NCBI GenBank assembly: GCA_902622595.1
Contig: CACNQM010000003.1
Span: 62,001 to 126,000 of the forward strand
Direction of reading: 5' to 3'
Length of the DNA stretch: 64,000 nt
DNA from: an uncultured Bacteroidota bacterium
Lineage (GTDB): Bacteria > Bacteroidota > Bacteroidia > Flavobacteriales > Flavobacteriaceae
Each line of letters opens with the position of its first letter. Position 1 is the stretch's first letter. Below the pieces are notes generated by a model that was not told where the DNA came from, ran no database searches, and saw only the letters and a program-made list of their open reading frames with translations. Of this stretch, positions 1 to 9,131 are shown piece after piece. A program made the translations under genes and the position numbers.

Positions 1-485
1 TTAATGGTTTGATAATTATTATCTACAAAGTTTGAAAAATACGCATCACTATTCCTTACGTTATAACTTTGAATTTTATTTGAAAAATTCGAAGACCCAT
101 ATCTTAAACCTAAAAAAATTGCATTATCCATTCCAACCCAATTTTTGAACATATTATAATCAATACCAAAACGTAGGAAACTACCATTAGAATTAAAATT
201 GATATTCTCATCTTCGATTAATCTATCTGTTAAACCATATTCAGCTGCTAGATATAAATTTTCAGTTATCTGTAAATCTCCAACAATTTCATAATTTAAA
301 TTGTCTCCCTCAGATGAAGACTTTATAGGTTTATAGATATCAATACCAAATCTTATCTTATTAATATTTAGTATTTTATCATTAATAGTTAAACTATCAT
401 ATAGTTTATTTTCTGTCTGTGAGAATACCTGTGCAGAAGGTATAATAAGACTAATAATGAATAAATATGTTTGTATTTTCTTCAT
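1..485 (-). CDS. DUF6048 family outer-membrane-like protein, 3' end outside window
   Basis: Reading the minus strand from an ATG at 483-485 gives 161 codons open to the window edge, so the C-terminus is missing. The product starts with a Sec signal peptide (hydrophobic residues about 5-20, likely cleavage after VFS). Alternating polar/hydrophobic stretches follow, such as IRFGIDIYKP, LYLAAEYGL and FLRFGIDYNMF, as in a beta-barrel. From memory this matches DUF6048, a Bacteroidota family of unknown function that often follows DUF6452. Its start overlaps the end of the DUF6452 gene by 35 nt, which suggests translational coupling. Family assignment is by recognition only. Confidence 0.75.
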   Translation of the reverse strand, partial: MKKIQTYLFIISLIIPSAQVFSQTENKLYDSLTINDKILNINKIRFGIDIYKPIKSSSEGDNLNYEIVGDLQITENLYLAAEYGLTDRLIEDENINFNSNGSFLRFGIDYNMFKNWVGMDNAIFLGLRYGSSNFSNKIQSYNVRNSDAYFSNFVDNNYQTI

Positions 486-930
486 TAAAAATTGAATCTT
501 GTACAATTGTAATTTCTCGAATCCATCCTGATTCTTTTATAATTTTAGTTTCTGATTTAATTAAAAAATTTGATTTAAATCCACATGACCTATTTAAATA
601 TAAATGTTCTGTTTGATGAAAAATTATTAGAGTATCTCTAACTTGATTTTGCTCTAAAACATATTTTGTTTCATTTGAATTAACCATTAAAGGTAGTTTA
701 AGTTCAGATCCAGAAAATTCTTCATTTAAGATTGAATCATTATTGACTCCTTTTATATAATTTAAATTAATCCCTGTTGGATTTTTAGTTTTATTATCAA
801 TAAATCCGATAGTAACTCTGTTAGTATTTTCTGAACCTTCAATACATATATCATCTTTTTCACAACTTAAAAAAAATAATATTAAAATTATAAAATGAAG
901 GTATTTAATCATTAGCTTAAATATTTTCAA
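451..930 (-). CDS. DUF6452 family lipoprotein
   Basis: 159 aa. The N-terminus has a hydrophobic stretch ending in a lipobox (FFLSC) followed by EKDDICIEG, which I recognise as typical of DUF6452 proteins; function is unknown. An alternative ATG at 912 (MIKYLHF) would give a more conventional short lipoprotein signal peptide, and I cannot decide between the two from RBS evidence because there is none. It is the first gene of a pair with the DUF6048 gene, whose start lies inside its 3' end. The lipobox predicts a lipid-anchored, probably periplasm-facing protein. Confidence 0.75.
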   Translation of the reverse strand: MKIFKLMIKYLHFIILILFFLSCEKDDICIEGSENTNRVTIGFIDNKTKNPTGINLNYIKGVNNDSILNEEFSGSELKLPLMVNSNETKYVLEQNQVRDTLIIFHQTEHLYLNRSCGFKSNFLIKSETKIIKESGWIREITIVQDSIFNEENTNIFIHY

Positions 931-967
931 AATTACTATATTTATAATAAATCATAATACTCTAATC

Positions 968-2254
968 TTGATAACAAAAACCTCAAAAGATTTAGCTAAA
1001 TTTCATCTAGATTTAGAAAAAAAGTATGGCGCTCACGACTATCATCCACTGCCGGTTGTTCTTAAAAAAGGGGAGGGAGTATACTTGTGGGATGTAAATG
1101 AAAAAAAATATTATGATTTTTTATCAGCCTATTCTGCTGTAAATCAAGGTCACTGTCACCCTAAACTTGTAGATTTAATTAAAAATCAAGCAGAGTCATT
1201 AACTCTTACCTCAAGAGCATTTCATAACAACAAACTGGGTGAGTATCTTGAATATGCAACCAAACTTTTTGGATTTGATCAACTTCTACCAATGAACACG
1301 GGTGCCGAAGGTGTTGAAACATCAATAAAGCTATCACGGAAATGGGGATATTTAAAGAAAAATGTTGGTGAAAATCAGGCTAAAATTATAGTATGTAATA
1401 ATAACTTCCATGGAAGAACTACAACTGTGATTTCTTTTTCGACTGATCCAGGTTCAAAAGACTATTTTGGTCCTCATACCCCAGGCTTTATTCACATTCC
1501 TCATGGGGATACAATTGCTTTGGAAGATAAACTTAAAAAAGATAAAAATGTTGTTGCTTTTCTAGTTGAACCTATTCAGGGAGAAGCTGGAGTGAACGTT
1601 CCAGATCCTGATTATCTAAAAAAAGTAAGACATTTATGTTCACAATATAATGTTCTGATGATTGCAGATGAAATTCAAACTGGACTTGGTAGAACAGGAT
1701 CTTTACTTGCATCATGCGGTAATTGTGATTGTAATTCTTCATGCGAACAGCAATCATCATATGTAAAACCTGATATTTTAATATTAGCTAAAGCTCTTAG
1801 CGGTGGGACATATCCAATCTCTGCTGTTCTTTGTGACTCACATATAATGGAAGTTATTCAGCCAGGTCAACATGGGAGTACATTTGGTGGAAATCCCTTT
1901 GCTGCTAGTATTGCAAAAAAAGCACTAGAAATAATTATTGAAGAAAATCTCTCTCAAAATGCAAGAGCTTTAGGTTTAATCTTTAGGGAAGAGATGAATA
2001 AATATATAAGTAATAGTAAGATTGTTAGTCTTGTTAGAGGTAAAGGTTTGTTAAATGCTATTGTGATTAATGACTCTCCGGATGGTAAAACTGCTTGGAA
2101 TATTTGTTTAAAATTACGTGACAATGGTCTTTTAGCTAAACCAACAAGAGGTAACGTTATTAGATTTGCACCTCCTCTAGTTATGACTAAGGAACAACTA
2201 TACGACTGTATCAATATTATAACTTCAACATTAAAAGAATTTGAGCCTAAATAA
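968..2254 (+). CDS. rocD: ornithine aminotransferase (RocD)
   Basis: 428 aa class III PLP aminotransferase that converts ornithine and 2-oxoglutarate to glutamate-5-semialdehyde and glutamate. Visible landmarks are [13 protein letters not shown] near the N-terminus, the PLP phosphate-site TGAEGVE at about 111-117, [12 protein letters not shown] at 233-244 and the Schiff-base lysine in LAKALSGG (K275). The start is a TTG at 968; the first in-frame ATG lies deep inside the fold, so TTG is the reasonable start. Between GRTG and the lysine is a cysteine-rich insertion (C250, C253, C255, C259) absent from the forms I know best. The cysteine desulfurase gene starts on the very next base. Confidence 0.92.
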   Translation: MITKTSKDLAKFHLDLEKKYGAHDYHPLPVVLKKGEGVYLWDVNEKKYYDFLSAYSAVNQGHCHPKLVDLIKNQAESLTLTSRAFHNNKLGEYLEYATKLFGFDQLLPMNTGAEGVETSIKLSRKWGYLKKNVGENQAKIIVCNNNFHGRTTTVISFSTDPGSKDYFGPHTPGFIHIPHGDTIALEDKLKKDKNVVAFLVEPIQGEAGVNVPDPDYLKKVRHLCSQYNVLMIADEIQTGLGRTGSLLASCGNCDCNSSCEQQSSYVKPDILILAKALSGGTYPISAVLCDSHIMEVIQPGQHGSTFGGNPFAASIAKKALEIIIEENLSQNARALGLIFREEMNKYISNSKIVSLVRGKGLLNAIVINDSPDGKTAWNICLKLRDNGLLAKPTRGNVIRFAPPLVMTKEQLYDCINIITSTLKEFEPK

Positions 2255-3400
2255 ATGAATGTCTATTTTGATAATGCAGCGACAACAAAGATAAGAGATG
2301 AGGTAATTGACAATATGTCAAATGTATTAAAGGACTGTTTTGGTAATCCTTCATCTACTCATTCGTATGGAAGATCTGCAAAATCTTATATTGAGACATC
2401 AAGAAAGTCAATTGCAAAAATTCTAAATTGCGATCCTGGTGAAATAATCTTTAATTCTGGTGGAACGGAGTCAGATAACTCAATTTTAAAATGTGCAGTG
2501 AAAGATCTAGGTGTAAAGCATATTATTTCTTCAAAAATTGAGCATCATGCAATTACACATACCCTAGAAGAGTTAAAAATACAAGGCGTAAATGTCAATT
2601 ATGTAAAATTATCTGAAAATGGAAATGTAGATATTGATAATCTAGAGTACTTATTGAGTTCCAATGATGAACCTAAACTTGTAACCTTAATGTATATTAA
2701 TAACGAGATAGGTAATATACTAGATGTAAAATATGTATCAGATTTATGTCAAAAGTATAATTCATTTTTTCATACCGACGCTGTTCAAGCTGTTGGTCAT
2801 TATAAAATTGATCTAAAATCAATTAATATTGATTTTTTATCATCAGCAGCTCATAAGTTTCATGGTCCAAAAGGGGTAGGGTTTACTTATATAAATAAAT
2901 CAACAAAAATAAAATCATTTATTTGTGGTGGTCCTCAAGAGAGAGGATTGAGAGCTGGGACAGAGTCTGTCCATAATATTGTTGGAATGACAAAAGCTCT
3001 TGAAATAGCAGACAAAAATATGGAACAAGAGGCTAAACAAGTTTTGTCAATAAAAGAATACATGATAGATAATTTGAAGAAATTATTTCCTGATATTCAT
3101 TTTAATGGAGAGTCTGGAGATATTAAAAACAGTACATATACTATTTTAAATGTTTGTCTTCCCATATCTAATGATAAAGCAGCAATGCTTGACTTTAACC
3201 TTGATTTAAAAGGTATTGCTTGTTCTAGGGGTAGTGCCTGTCAATCTGGTAGTTCAGAGGGGTCACATGTTCTTGACGAAATTCAAAGTGAAGATCAAAA
3301 AAAGTTTCCATCAGTCAGATTTTCATTTTCTCATAATAATAAAATTGAAGAAGTTGATTATCTCATTGATACACTCAAAGAATTAATTTATCCTCAATAG
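2255..3400 (+). CDS. cysteine desulfurase, IscS/NifS class
   Basis: 381 aa class V PLP aminotransferase that releases persulfide sulfur from cysteine for Fe-S clusters and thiolated tRNA. Motifs: YFDNAATT at the N-terminus, the PLP lysine K201 in SSAAHKFHGPKG, and the active-site cysteine C329 in SRGSACQSG on the mobile loop, as in IscS. Its ATG follows the rocD stop codon with no gap, so the two are probably co-transcribed. Its 3' end overlaps the convergent M23 peptidase gene by 7 bp. No iscU, iscA or sufB lies nearby, so which scaffold it serves is unclear; length and cysteine loop favour the IscS/NifS rather than the SufS group. Confidence 0.9.
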   Translation: MNVYFDNAATTKIRDEVIDNMSNVLKDCFGNPSSTHSYGRSAKSYIETSRKSIAKILNCDPGEIIFNSGGTESDNSILKCAVKDLGVKHIISSKIEHHAITHTLEELKIQGVNVNYVKLSENGNVDIDNLEYLLSSNDEPKLVTLMYINNEIGNILDVKYVSDLCQKYNSFFHTDAVQAVGHYKIDLKSINIDFLSSAAHKFHGPKGVGFTYINKSTKIKSFICGGPQERGLRAGTESVHNIVGMTKALEIADKNMEQEAKQVLSIKEYMIDNLKKLFPDIHFNGESGDIKNSTYTILNVCLPISNDKAAMLDFNLDLKGIACSRGSACQSGSSEGSHVLDEIQSEDQKKFPSVRFSFSHNNKIEEVDYLIDTLKELIYPQ

Positions 3401-5061
3401 TATATAGTGGCTTTGTAGACTCCTTTATTTCCAACGCCATCTTGATAATTAATAAGTAAAATATTTTCACCTTTATTTATAATATTATCTGAAATCTTAT
3501 GAAAAATTAAATTTGATTTTGGTTCATACTCAAATAGCGCCCATTTTCCATTTAAAAATGCATCATAGCTTTTAATACCCGACATTTCATCTTTTAGCCT
3601 TAGCCTTATTGTAGATCTACTAGAAATATTTGAATTCTGTCTAAAATTTATTGGTTTAATTACTGGCTTAAGTGTATCTCTGGATATTGTATATTTTCCT
3701 AAAGATGAAGTGTTAGCATAGATGTATGAATCATCTTTTCTTGAGTTTATGTATGTCATGTTTTTATCTTTTATTCTTCCAATAAATGATTGTCTCAACT
3801 CTAATGTATCTGATATCATCTGAGGTAACTTAATAATTATAGATTTTCTAAATGGATCTTTATCTTCACCTAAGTCAAGTGTGTCATCTTTGAAAGATAT
3901 ATTTAATAAAAGGTCATTATAAAATGTATTTTTTTTTATCTCAACTATAGATGAATTTTTATTTATTTTATAGTTCTGATTAGTAAGTATTTCTATTCCA
4001 TCAAAAGGTATAACCTCATCATTACTGTCAGTAGCTTTGACTCTAAAGTTTAAATAAGATGAGTTGTTATTCCAATCCGAAACTCTAATAGAAACATAGT
4101 TATCTGTATATTTTGATGGATCTAATATGCCATTAAAATCGTTATTTTTAAGAAAAGATAAATTTGCATTTTGAGGTGTGTAAACTTTTAAAACTCTCTT
4201 TCTATTATTAATTGCAGACATATAATCATACATTATTTTTCTGTAATGATTTTGACTAAATTTTATTCTATCCATTTTAAATGAATAAACTAATAAGGAA
4301 TCAATTAATAAATCTACCTTATAGACACCATTCTGATTAAATAATCCCTTGTATTGTATATCATAAATATCAATTCCAAATCCCGTTTTCTTATTATATT
4401 CAATTTCATCAGTAATGTAAGTTGAGTCATTTAATTTTTTGATTTCCTTCTTTAAAGGTAAACTGCTTACTAGTGTATTTTCTTCGTCTATCAGATATAA
4501 ACCCCTTATAATTGGTCTTTCTTCATCGATATATCTATAATTAAACATTAGAGGATTAAGCGCATCTTGTGTTTCAGTATCTCTAATTTCAAAATGAAGA
4601 TGTGGAGCGAATGATCCACCTGTATTACCTGAGTAACCAATTAATTCTCCTTTTTTAACCTTTATTTCTCCCTTTTTTGGTAATTTTCTAATTGTGCTTT
4701 TCTTAGATCTATATAATTCACCTCTTACATAATTATCTAATTCAGTGCTAAAATCTTTCAAGTGTGCATAAACTGAAGTGAATCCATTTGGATGATCAAT
4801 GTATACTACTTTTCCATACCCATAATTATTTACTTCAATTCTTGAAATATATCCTTCCTCAATACTAAAAATCCTCTGACCTTGAACCCCTCTACTTTTA
4901 AAGTCAATCCCCGTATGAAACCTTGACCTATATTCTCCAAATGTTCCCGACAGATCAAAGGGTGCATCAATTGGAGAATGGAAATCAAATTCCTGGCTAA
5001 AGCTCTCGTTAAAGTTTAAAATAAAAAATGATGTAAATAAAATTCTAAGAAATAATTTCAT
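3394..5061 (-). CDS. M23 family metallopeptidase
   Basis: 555 aa exported protein. A signal peptide (residues 1-22, ending ESFS|QE) is followed directly by a LytM/peptidase_M23 domain. The zinc site is visible as H49-x3-D53 (RFHTGIDF) and H154-x-H156 (APHLHFEIRD), so the domain looks catalytically intact. The remaining roughly 390 residues are beta-rich with no domain I recognise. Expected role is peptidoglycan endopeptidase activity, or remodelling at division, in the periplasm. Placing the catalytic domain at the N-terminus with a long C-terminal extension is a common Bacteroidota arrangement. It faces away from the zapA cluster. Confidence 0.85.
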   Translation of the reverse strand: MKLFLRILFTSFFILNFNESFSQEFDFHSPIDAPFDLSGTFGEYRSRFHTGIDFKSRGVQGQRIFSIEEGYISRIEVNNYGYGKVVYIDHPNGFTSVYAHLKDFSTELDNYVRGELYRSKKSTIRKLPKKGEIKVKKGELIGYSGNTGGSFAPHLHFEIRDTETQDALNPLMFNYRYIDEERPIIRGLYLIDEENTLVSSLPLKKEIKKLNDSTYITDEIEYNKKTGFGIDIYDIQYKGLFNQNGVYKVDLLIDSLLVYSFKMDRIKFSQNHYRKIMYDYMSAINNRKRVLKVYTPQNANLSFLKNNDFNGILDPSKYTDNYVSIRVSDWNNNSSYLNFRVKATDSNDEVIPFDGIEILTNQNYKINKNSSIVEIKKNTFYNDLLLNISFKDDTLDLGEDKDPFRKSIIIKLPQMISDTLELRQSFIGRIKDKNMTYINSRKDDSYIYANTSSLGKYTISRDTLKPVIKPINFRQNSNISSRSTIRLRLKDEMSGIKSYDAFLNGKWALFEYEPKSNLIFHKISDNIINKGENILLINYQDGVGNKGVYKATIYY

Positions 5062-5118
5062 CTGATTTCAAATTTAACTCAAGATTTTTATAAATTGAAA
5101 TTATTAAATTAAATACAA

Positions 5119-5397
5119 TTGGATTATTTAAAAATTCTTCAAGAAAAAATCAGTCTTCTTCTAAATAAGCTAGATGAAACTAAAGTACTGAACAAGTCAC
5201 TAGAATCAAAAAATGAAAATTTAATTAAAATCAATAAAGATCTAGAAACTAAAATTAAAATAATTCAGGCAAAAGAAAAACAACTTAAAATTTCATCAGC
5301 TGTAAATGACGATGATAGTGATAAGCAATATTTTAAAAATAAAATTGATTATTTGATTAAGGAAATAGATTACTGCATTGAAAGAATATCCATATAA
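5119..5397 (+). CDS. small coiled-coil protein upstream of zapA
   Basis: 92 aa, TTG start at 5119 with no usable ATG. Residues about 5-55 form a continuous coiled coil rich in Lys, Glu, Asn and Leu (for example KNENLIKINKDLETK), then an acidic linker and a short C-terminal helix. I do not recognise a named family. Its position five bases before zapA, its size and its coiled coil make a ZapB-like or ZapA-partner role in the division ring possible; this is inference from context, since coiled coils give no reliable homology. Confidence 0.65.
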   Translation: MDYLKILQEKISLLLNKLDETKVLNKSLESKNENLIKINKDLETKIKIIQAKEKQLKISSAVNDDDSDKQYFKNKIDYLIKEIDYCIERISI

Positions 5398-5402
5398 ATA
5401 TT

Positions 5403-5690
5403 ATGGAGGAGAATATTAAAATTAAATTAAATATTGGTGATAGAGTTTATCCCCTTACAGTTCAAAGATCTCAAGAGTTTTATTTTCGTGAAGCTGCAAA
5501 GATTATTGAAAAAACAATTAAAAATTTAGAACAAAGCTATTCAGTTAGAGATAAACAAGACCTTTTAGCTATGTGCTGTATCCAATTTGCAGCAAAAAAT
5601 CTTCAGAATAAATCAAAATCTATTGATTCTGAGAGTGAAGTTGAAAAAATGATCTTAAAAATCATTGATGATATTGATAAATCCATTTAA
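5403..5690 (+). CDS. zapA: cell division protein ZapA
   Basis: 95 aa. The N-terminal sheet region IKIKLNIGDRVYPLTV, then REAAKIIEKTIKNLEQSY and a C-terminal helix, match ZapA, which cross-links FtsZ filaments at the division site. The start ATG is 5 nt after the coiled-coil gene, so the two form an operon. A probable 6S RNA begins 17 nt after its stop codon; the same zapA-6S order is known in Gammaproteobacteria, and this linkage supports both calls. Confidence 0.85.
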   Translation: MEENIKIKLNIGDRVYPLTVQRSQEFYFREAAKIIEKTIKNLEQSYSVRDKQDLLAMCCIQFAAKNLQNKSKSIDSESEVEKMILKIIDDIDKSI

Positions 5691-5707
5691 ATTCTTAAAT
5701 TTATGAT

Positions 5708-5863
5708 AACCTGTATTATTGATTCTTGGTAAACTCAACGAGTATTAATTAAGAAAGGTGAGTTTAAATGCTAAAGCAAGCTATCTTGAATAGATCCTTG
5801 AATATTTAATTAGCCTTAATCCTGTTTTTTGGAGTTTACGCAATACTCACTCTAATACAGGTT
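5708..5863 (+). ncRNA. ssrS: probable 6S RNA (6S-Flavo type)
   Basis: The zapA to GMC-operon gap holds a long-range perfect 11-bp closing helix: AACCTGTATTA (5708-5718) pairs with TAATACAGGTT (5853-5863). Inside it are two further helices, GTAAACTC (5729-5736) with GAGTTTAC (5832-5839), and GAGTATT (5740-5746) with AATACTC (5842-5848). These two cross, so they are alternatives or a pseudoknot. A local hairpin TAAACTC/GAGTTTA (5730-5736/5760-5766) is a third option. A rod-like RNA of about 155 nt behind zapA is what 6S RNA looks like, and Rfam has a flavobacterial class (6S-Flavo). I could not run the covariance model, and the exact ends are approximate. Confidence 0.6.
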
Positions 5864-5873
5864 TGTTATTTTA

Positions 5874-6590
5874 TTAGGTAAGAAGGTTGCCTTCTTCATC
5901 CCAAACAGCAGTTTCATTTCTTTTAGATTGATCAATACACTTAGCGATCCACTCTTCATCATATGATACATCATGATCTTTTAAGACATCTTCAGGAACT
6001 CCGTCCCATACATTAGGTATGTTTCCCTTATAACCAAGATCTCGCATTCCAACCTCTGATGTAAACCATCCAGTTACAACCATGTATCTGTAGGTAGCGA
6101 AGAAACTTGCAGCTTCCTTAAGGTTTTCCTCAATGCCATCGTTGTATGAAATAATATCGAAGATTGACTTGATTTGATCATCTGAACAATCAGTTAATTT
6201 ATTATTGAATTTATTTTCAAATAGGTTATCTAAGACTATTAGTCCTTTTCTCAACACATTTTCTCCATAGTTATTGTGTGCCGGAGTACTCCAGTCTTTT
6301 GCAATAAACTCAATCATTTCAACAACACCAGCATCATTAATATTTCCGAATTCATTAGGAGGAATAATTATATTTGCTATTCTTTCAATTGTTCTTAACT
6401 CTGACTTGTTAAAAAATTGAGCATTAAGAAACTTCTTATCTCTCTCCTTTTCATAGGGAGTTCTTCCATATCTATACTCCCATATTTTTTCTGAAACATT
6501 TTCATTTAATGGAGATATACAGCCCTCTAATGTTAGTGAGGCACCTATGCTGCTCAAAATAATTGTTTTAATACTGTCCCTTCTTTTCAT
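5874..6590 (-). CDS. gluconate 2-dehydrogenase subunit 3 family protein
   Basis: 238 aa from the ATG at 6588-6590. The N-terminus (MKRRDSIKTIILSSIGASL) has a twin-arginine-like start, a hydrophobic segment and a cysteine in EGCISP, so it is probably exported, possibly a lipoprotein. ELRTIERIANIIIPP and the later helices match the small gamma subunit of gluconate/fructose dehydrogenases (PF13618). The ATG overlaps the stop of the GMC subunit gene by one base (TAATG), so the two are translationally coupled. A longer frame to 6662 runs inside the GMC gene and lacks the signal peptide at its start, so I reject it. It probably carries the GMC subunit across the membrane. Confidence 0.82.
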   Translation of the reverse strand: MKRRDSIKTIILSSIGASLTLEGCISPLNENVSEKIWEYRYGRTPYEKERDKKFLNAQFFNKSELRTIERIANIIIPPNEFGNINDAGVVEMIEFIAKDWSTPAHNNYGENVLRKGLIVLDNLFENKFNNKLTDCSDDQIKSIFDIISYNDGIEENLKEAASFFATYRYMVVTGWFTSEVGMRDLGYKGNIPNVWDGVPEDVLKDHDVSYDEEWIAKCIDQSKRNETAVWDEEGNLLT

Positions 6591-8311
6591 TATAAATTCT
6601 GTTTTTTTAGTTCTGAAATTATGTGATCTGATGTTCGCCATGCTAAAGCCATAATAGTCCATGTTGGATTTTTATCTCCTTTGAATACAAATGGGCCAGC
6701 ATCTACAACATATACATTATCAACATCATGGAGACGTTCATATTTATTAACTACAGATGTATTTGGATTATTACCCATTCTTGTTGTTCCAACTTCGTGA
6801 ATAATTGATCCAGGAGTAGAAATCCCGTAATTTTGGTCTTTACCAGGTTTATCTCCTATCATTATACCGTTCATATTGTGAGCCAATTCTTCGTAGATAT
6901 CTTGAGCATGTTTGGCTTGATTATATTCTGTATCAGCCCATTTATAATTAAATTTTAATACAGGGATTCCATACTTATCTTTTTTATTTTCATCTATTTC
7001 GCAATAATTGTTAATATCTGGAATAGCACCACCTCTTGATTCGAGTGCAATTGTTGAACCCCAATACTTCTTAACATCCTTTCTAATCTGTTCACCGTAA
7101 CCACCAACTCTTAATCCAAAAAACTTATTAAAATCATTAGGTATATAACCACCTATACCAAACTGTGGCATCCCTAGATTTCTATATGAAGTTTCAATAT
7201 GATATCCAATTGGAAAATCTAGTTTTTTATCATGTAGCCACCATGGAGTGTATACATGAGCACCACCAACACCATCCTCATTGTAAGTTTTCCTATTCAT
7301 TAACTCAGGCACAAATATCTGTTTTGATGTCCCAACGGTGTCCTGTAGATATTTTCCAATTAAACCGCTACTGTTTCCAAGTCCATTAGGATGCTCATTA
7401 CTCTTCGAGTTTAATAAAATTCTTGCACTACTGCAGGATGATGCACCTAGAACTATTACTTTAGATTTTATGGAGTATTCTTTCCCGTTCTTTTTATTAA
7501 TAAAAGAAACGCCAGTTGCAATACCATTATTATCCGTGTTCACTTTTCTTACCATTGAATCAGTATAAAGATCAACAAGTCCTCCCTTTAATGAAGGAAT
7601 TACTAGACTTGAACTTGAGGAGAAACATGCATATACTGAACATGATCGCTCACATTGACCACAAAACATACAAATTCCTCTTTGGTTGTTTATCCTCTTT
7701 GTAAGAACCGATAATCTAGAAGGTATTACATTTATACCGGATTTTTTTGCACCTTTTATATAATACAACTCATGTAATCTAGGCTTAGGCGGTGGTAGAA
7801 AAAATCCATCTGGATCATTTGGAAGGTTTTCTTTAGTCCCAAAAACACCAATTAATTTGTCAAGTTTATCGTAATATGGTTTAATATCTTCATAAGTTAT
7901 TGGCCAATTTTCATCTAAATCATAAAAATCTTTGCATTTAAAATCTTTTGGGCCAAGTCTCGAGGCGATTCTACCCCAGTGATTTGTTCTACCACCCAAC
8001 ATCCTCGATCTCCACCACATAAAGTCAGTATCTTCTTTAGATGAGTATGGCTCACCATCAACTTTCCAGTCTCCATATGACATATGAAAGTCTCCAAATC
8101 TTCTTGTAACAGATGATCCTCTTCTTGGAGATGCCCAGGTTGGTTTAAATTGAGTTTGTTGTTCAGGGTCTGCTGGGTCAAAATAAGGCCCTGCTTCAAT
8201 AAGAGCAACCTTAAGTCCTGCATCAGTTAAAATTTTAGTAGTTATTCCTCCAGCTGCTCCAGAACCAACAATAATTACATCATACTTTTCTTTAGACTTC
8301 TTAATTTCCAT
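6590..8311 (-). CDS. GMC family oxidoreductase, gluconate/sugar dehydrogenase large subunit
   Basis: 573 aa FAD enzyme. N-terminal dinucleotide-binding motif VGSGAAGG (15-22), the GMC signature around LGGRTNHWGR (106-114), and the C-terminal HEVGTTRMG plus NPTWTIMALA, which carries the His/Asn active-site pair of this family. A five-cysteine segment (C214, C217, C220, C224, C229) resembles the Fe-S-like motif of membrane-bound gluconate and fructose dehydrogenases. It likely oxidises a sugar, sugar acid or polyol in the periplasm, exported with its twin-arginine partner. The usual third, multihaem cytochrome c subunit is not present here, so the electron acceptor is unknown. Substrate cannot be told from sequence. 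Confidence 0.87.
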   Translation of the reverse strand: MEIKKSKEKYDVIIVGSGAAGGITTKILTDAGLKVALIEAGPYFDPADPEQQTQFKPTWASPRRGSSVTRRFGDFHMSYGDWKVDGEPYSSKEDTDFMWWRSRMLGGRTNHWGRIASRLGPKDFKCKDFYDLDENWPITYEDIKPYYDKLDKLIGVFGTKENLPNDPDGFFLPPPKPRLHELYYIKGAKKSGINVIPSRLSVLTKRINNQRGICMFCGQCERSCSVYACFSSSSSLVIPSLKGGLVDLYTDSMVRKVNTDNNGIATGVSFINKKNGKEYSIKSKVIVLGASSCSSARILLNSKSNEHPNGLGNSSGLIGKYLQDTVGTSKQIFVPELMNRKTYNEDGVGGAHVYTPWWLHDKKLDFPIGYHIETSYRNLGMPQFGIGGYIPNDFNKFFGLRVGGYGEQIRKDVKKYWGSTIALESRGGAIPDINNYCEIDENKKDKYGIPVLKFNYKWADTEYNQAKHAQDIYEELAHNMNGIMIGDKPGKDQNYGISTPGSIIHEVGTTRMGNNPNTSVVNKYERLHDVDNVYVVDAGPFVFKGDKNPTWTIMALAWRTSDHIISELKKQNL

Positions 8312-8438
8312 AAACCACTTAAATTTATTAAAAACAATTATATTTAAATAGAGTTAGCAATAAACATTTCTTATGTTAAATATCAATATAATTATTTACT
8401 AATAAAAATTAGACACACTTCTTTATAGTAGTCAAATT

Positions 8439-9104
8439 ATGATAATCGAAATATGTACAACAAGCTTAAGTTCAATTGTGAATGCTCAAGATGCTGGCGC
8501 AAACAGAGTAGAGTTGTGTGAAAATTATCATGTTGGAGGCGTTACTCCAAATATTGAATTTTTTGAAAAATCTTTGGAAGTATCAAAAATTCCAATTAAT
8601 GTCTTAATTAGGCCAAGAGGTGGAGATTTTATTTTCAATAAAATAGAACTTGATAATATGTTTGAATCAATTCAAAAATTTAAAAATTATAATATTAGTG
8701 GCTTTGTTATAGGATTTCTTGATAATAAAAAAAAATTAAGTAACACTTTATTAAGTGAATTTAGAAGTGCAACTGTTGGATATGAATTAACCTTTCATAG
8801 AGCTTTTGACTATTTATCGGAGCAGGAAACATCATTAGAAAAATTAATTGAGAATAAATTTGATAGAATACTTTGTTCTGGAAGTAAAACAAACTCAGAA
8901 AAAGGTTTAAAAAATCTTAAATACCTAAATTCCTTAGCTCCAGATAAAATTACAATTATGCCTGGTGGAGGCATTAATACAAAGAATTTTAAATTATTTA
9001 AAAATGCAGGTTTTAATGAAATCCACCTTTCTGCAGTTGATAAGAGAATCTCATTAGATTCTAATTATGATATTATTAAGGAAATTATAGAGATGAGTAA
9101 ATAA
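8439..9104 (+). CDS. cutC: copper homeostasis protein CutC
   Basis: 221 aa TIM-barrel protein of the CutC family. MIIEICTTSLSS, GANRVELCENYHVGGVTP, INVLIRPRGGDF, ELTFHRAFD and IMPGGGI are all characteristic segments. CutC was linked to copper tolerance in E. coli, but its biochemical activity remains uncertain. It stands 127 nt downstream of the divergent GMC operon start and 27 nt before aconitase, with a possible promoter for aconitase in that gap, so it may be a separate transcription unit or share read-through. Confidence 0.9.
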   Translation: MIIEICTTSLSSIVNAQDAGANRVELCENYHVGGVTPNIEFFEKSLEVSKIPINVLIRPRGGDFIFNKIELDNMFESIQKFKNYNISGFVIGFLDNKKKLSNTLLSEFRSATVGYELTFHRAFDYLSEQETSLEKLIENKFDRILCSGSKTNSEKGLKNLKYLNSLAPDKITIMPGGGINTKNFKLFKNAGFNEIHLSAVDKRISLDSNYDIIKEIIEMSK

Positions 9105-9112
9105 TATTATAT

Positions 9113-9120
9113 TATTTTTG
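9113..9120 (+). promoter_or_regulatory. candidate -7 box of aconitase promoter
   Basis: TATTTTTG matches the Bacteroidota -7 consensus TAnnTTTG and lies 12 nt before the aconitase ATG. I see no good TTG at the -33 position, so the call rests on one half-site in AT-rich DNA. Confidence 0.3.
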
Positions 9121-9131
9121 AAAAAAATTTT

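Noticed and set aside
2255-3400. iscS as start of an Isc or Suf operon
   Set aside because: Neighbours are rocD and a convergent peptidase; no scaffold or chaperone genes are present.
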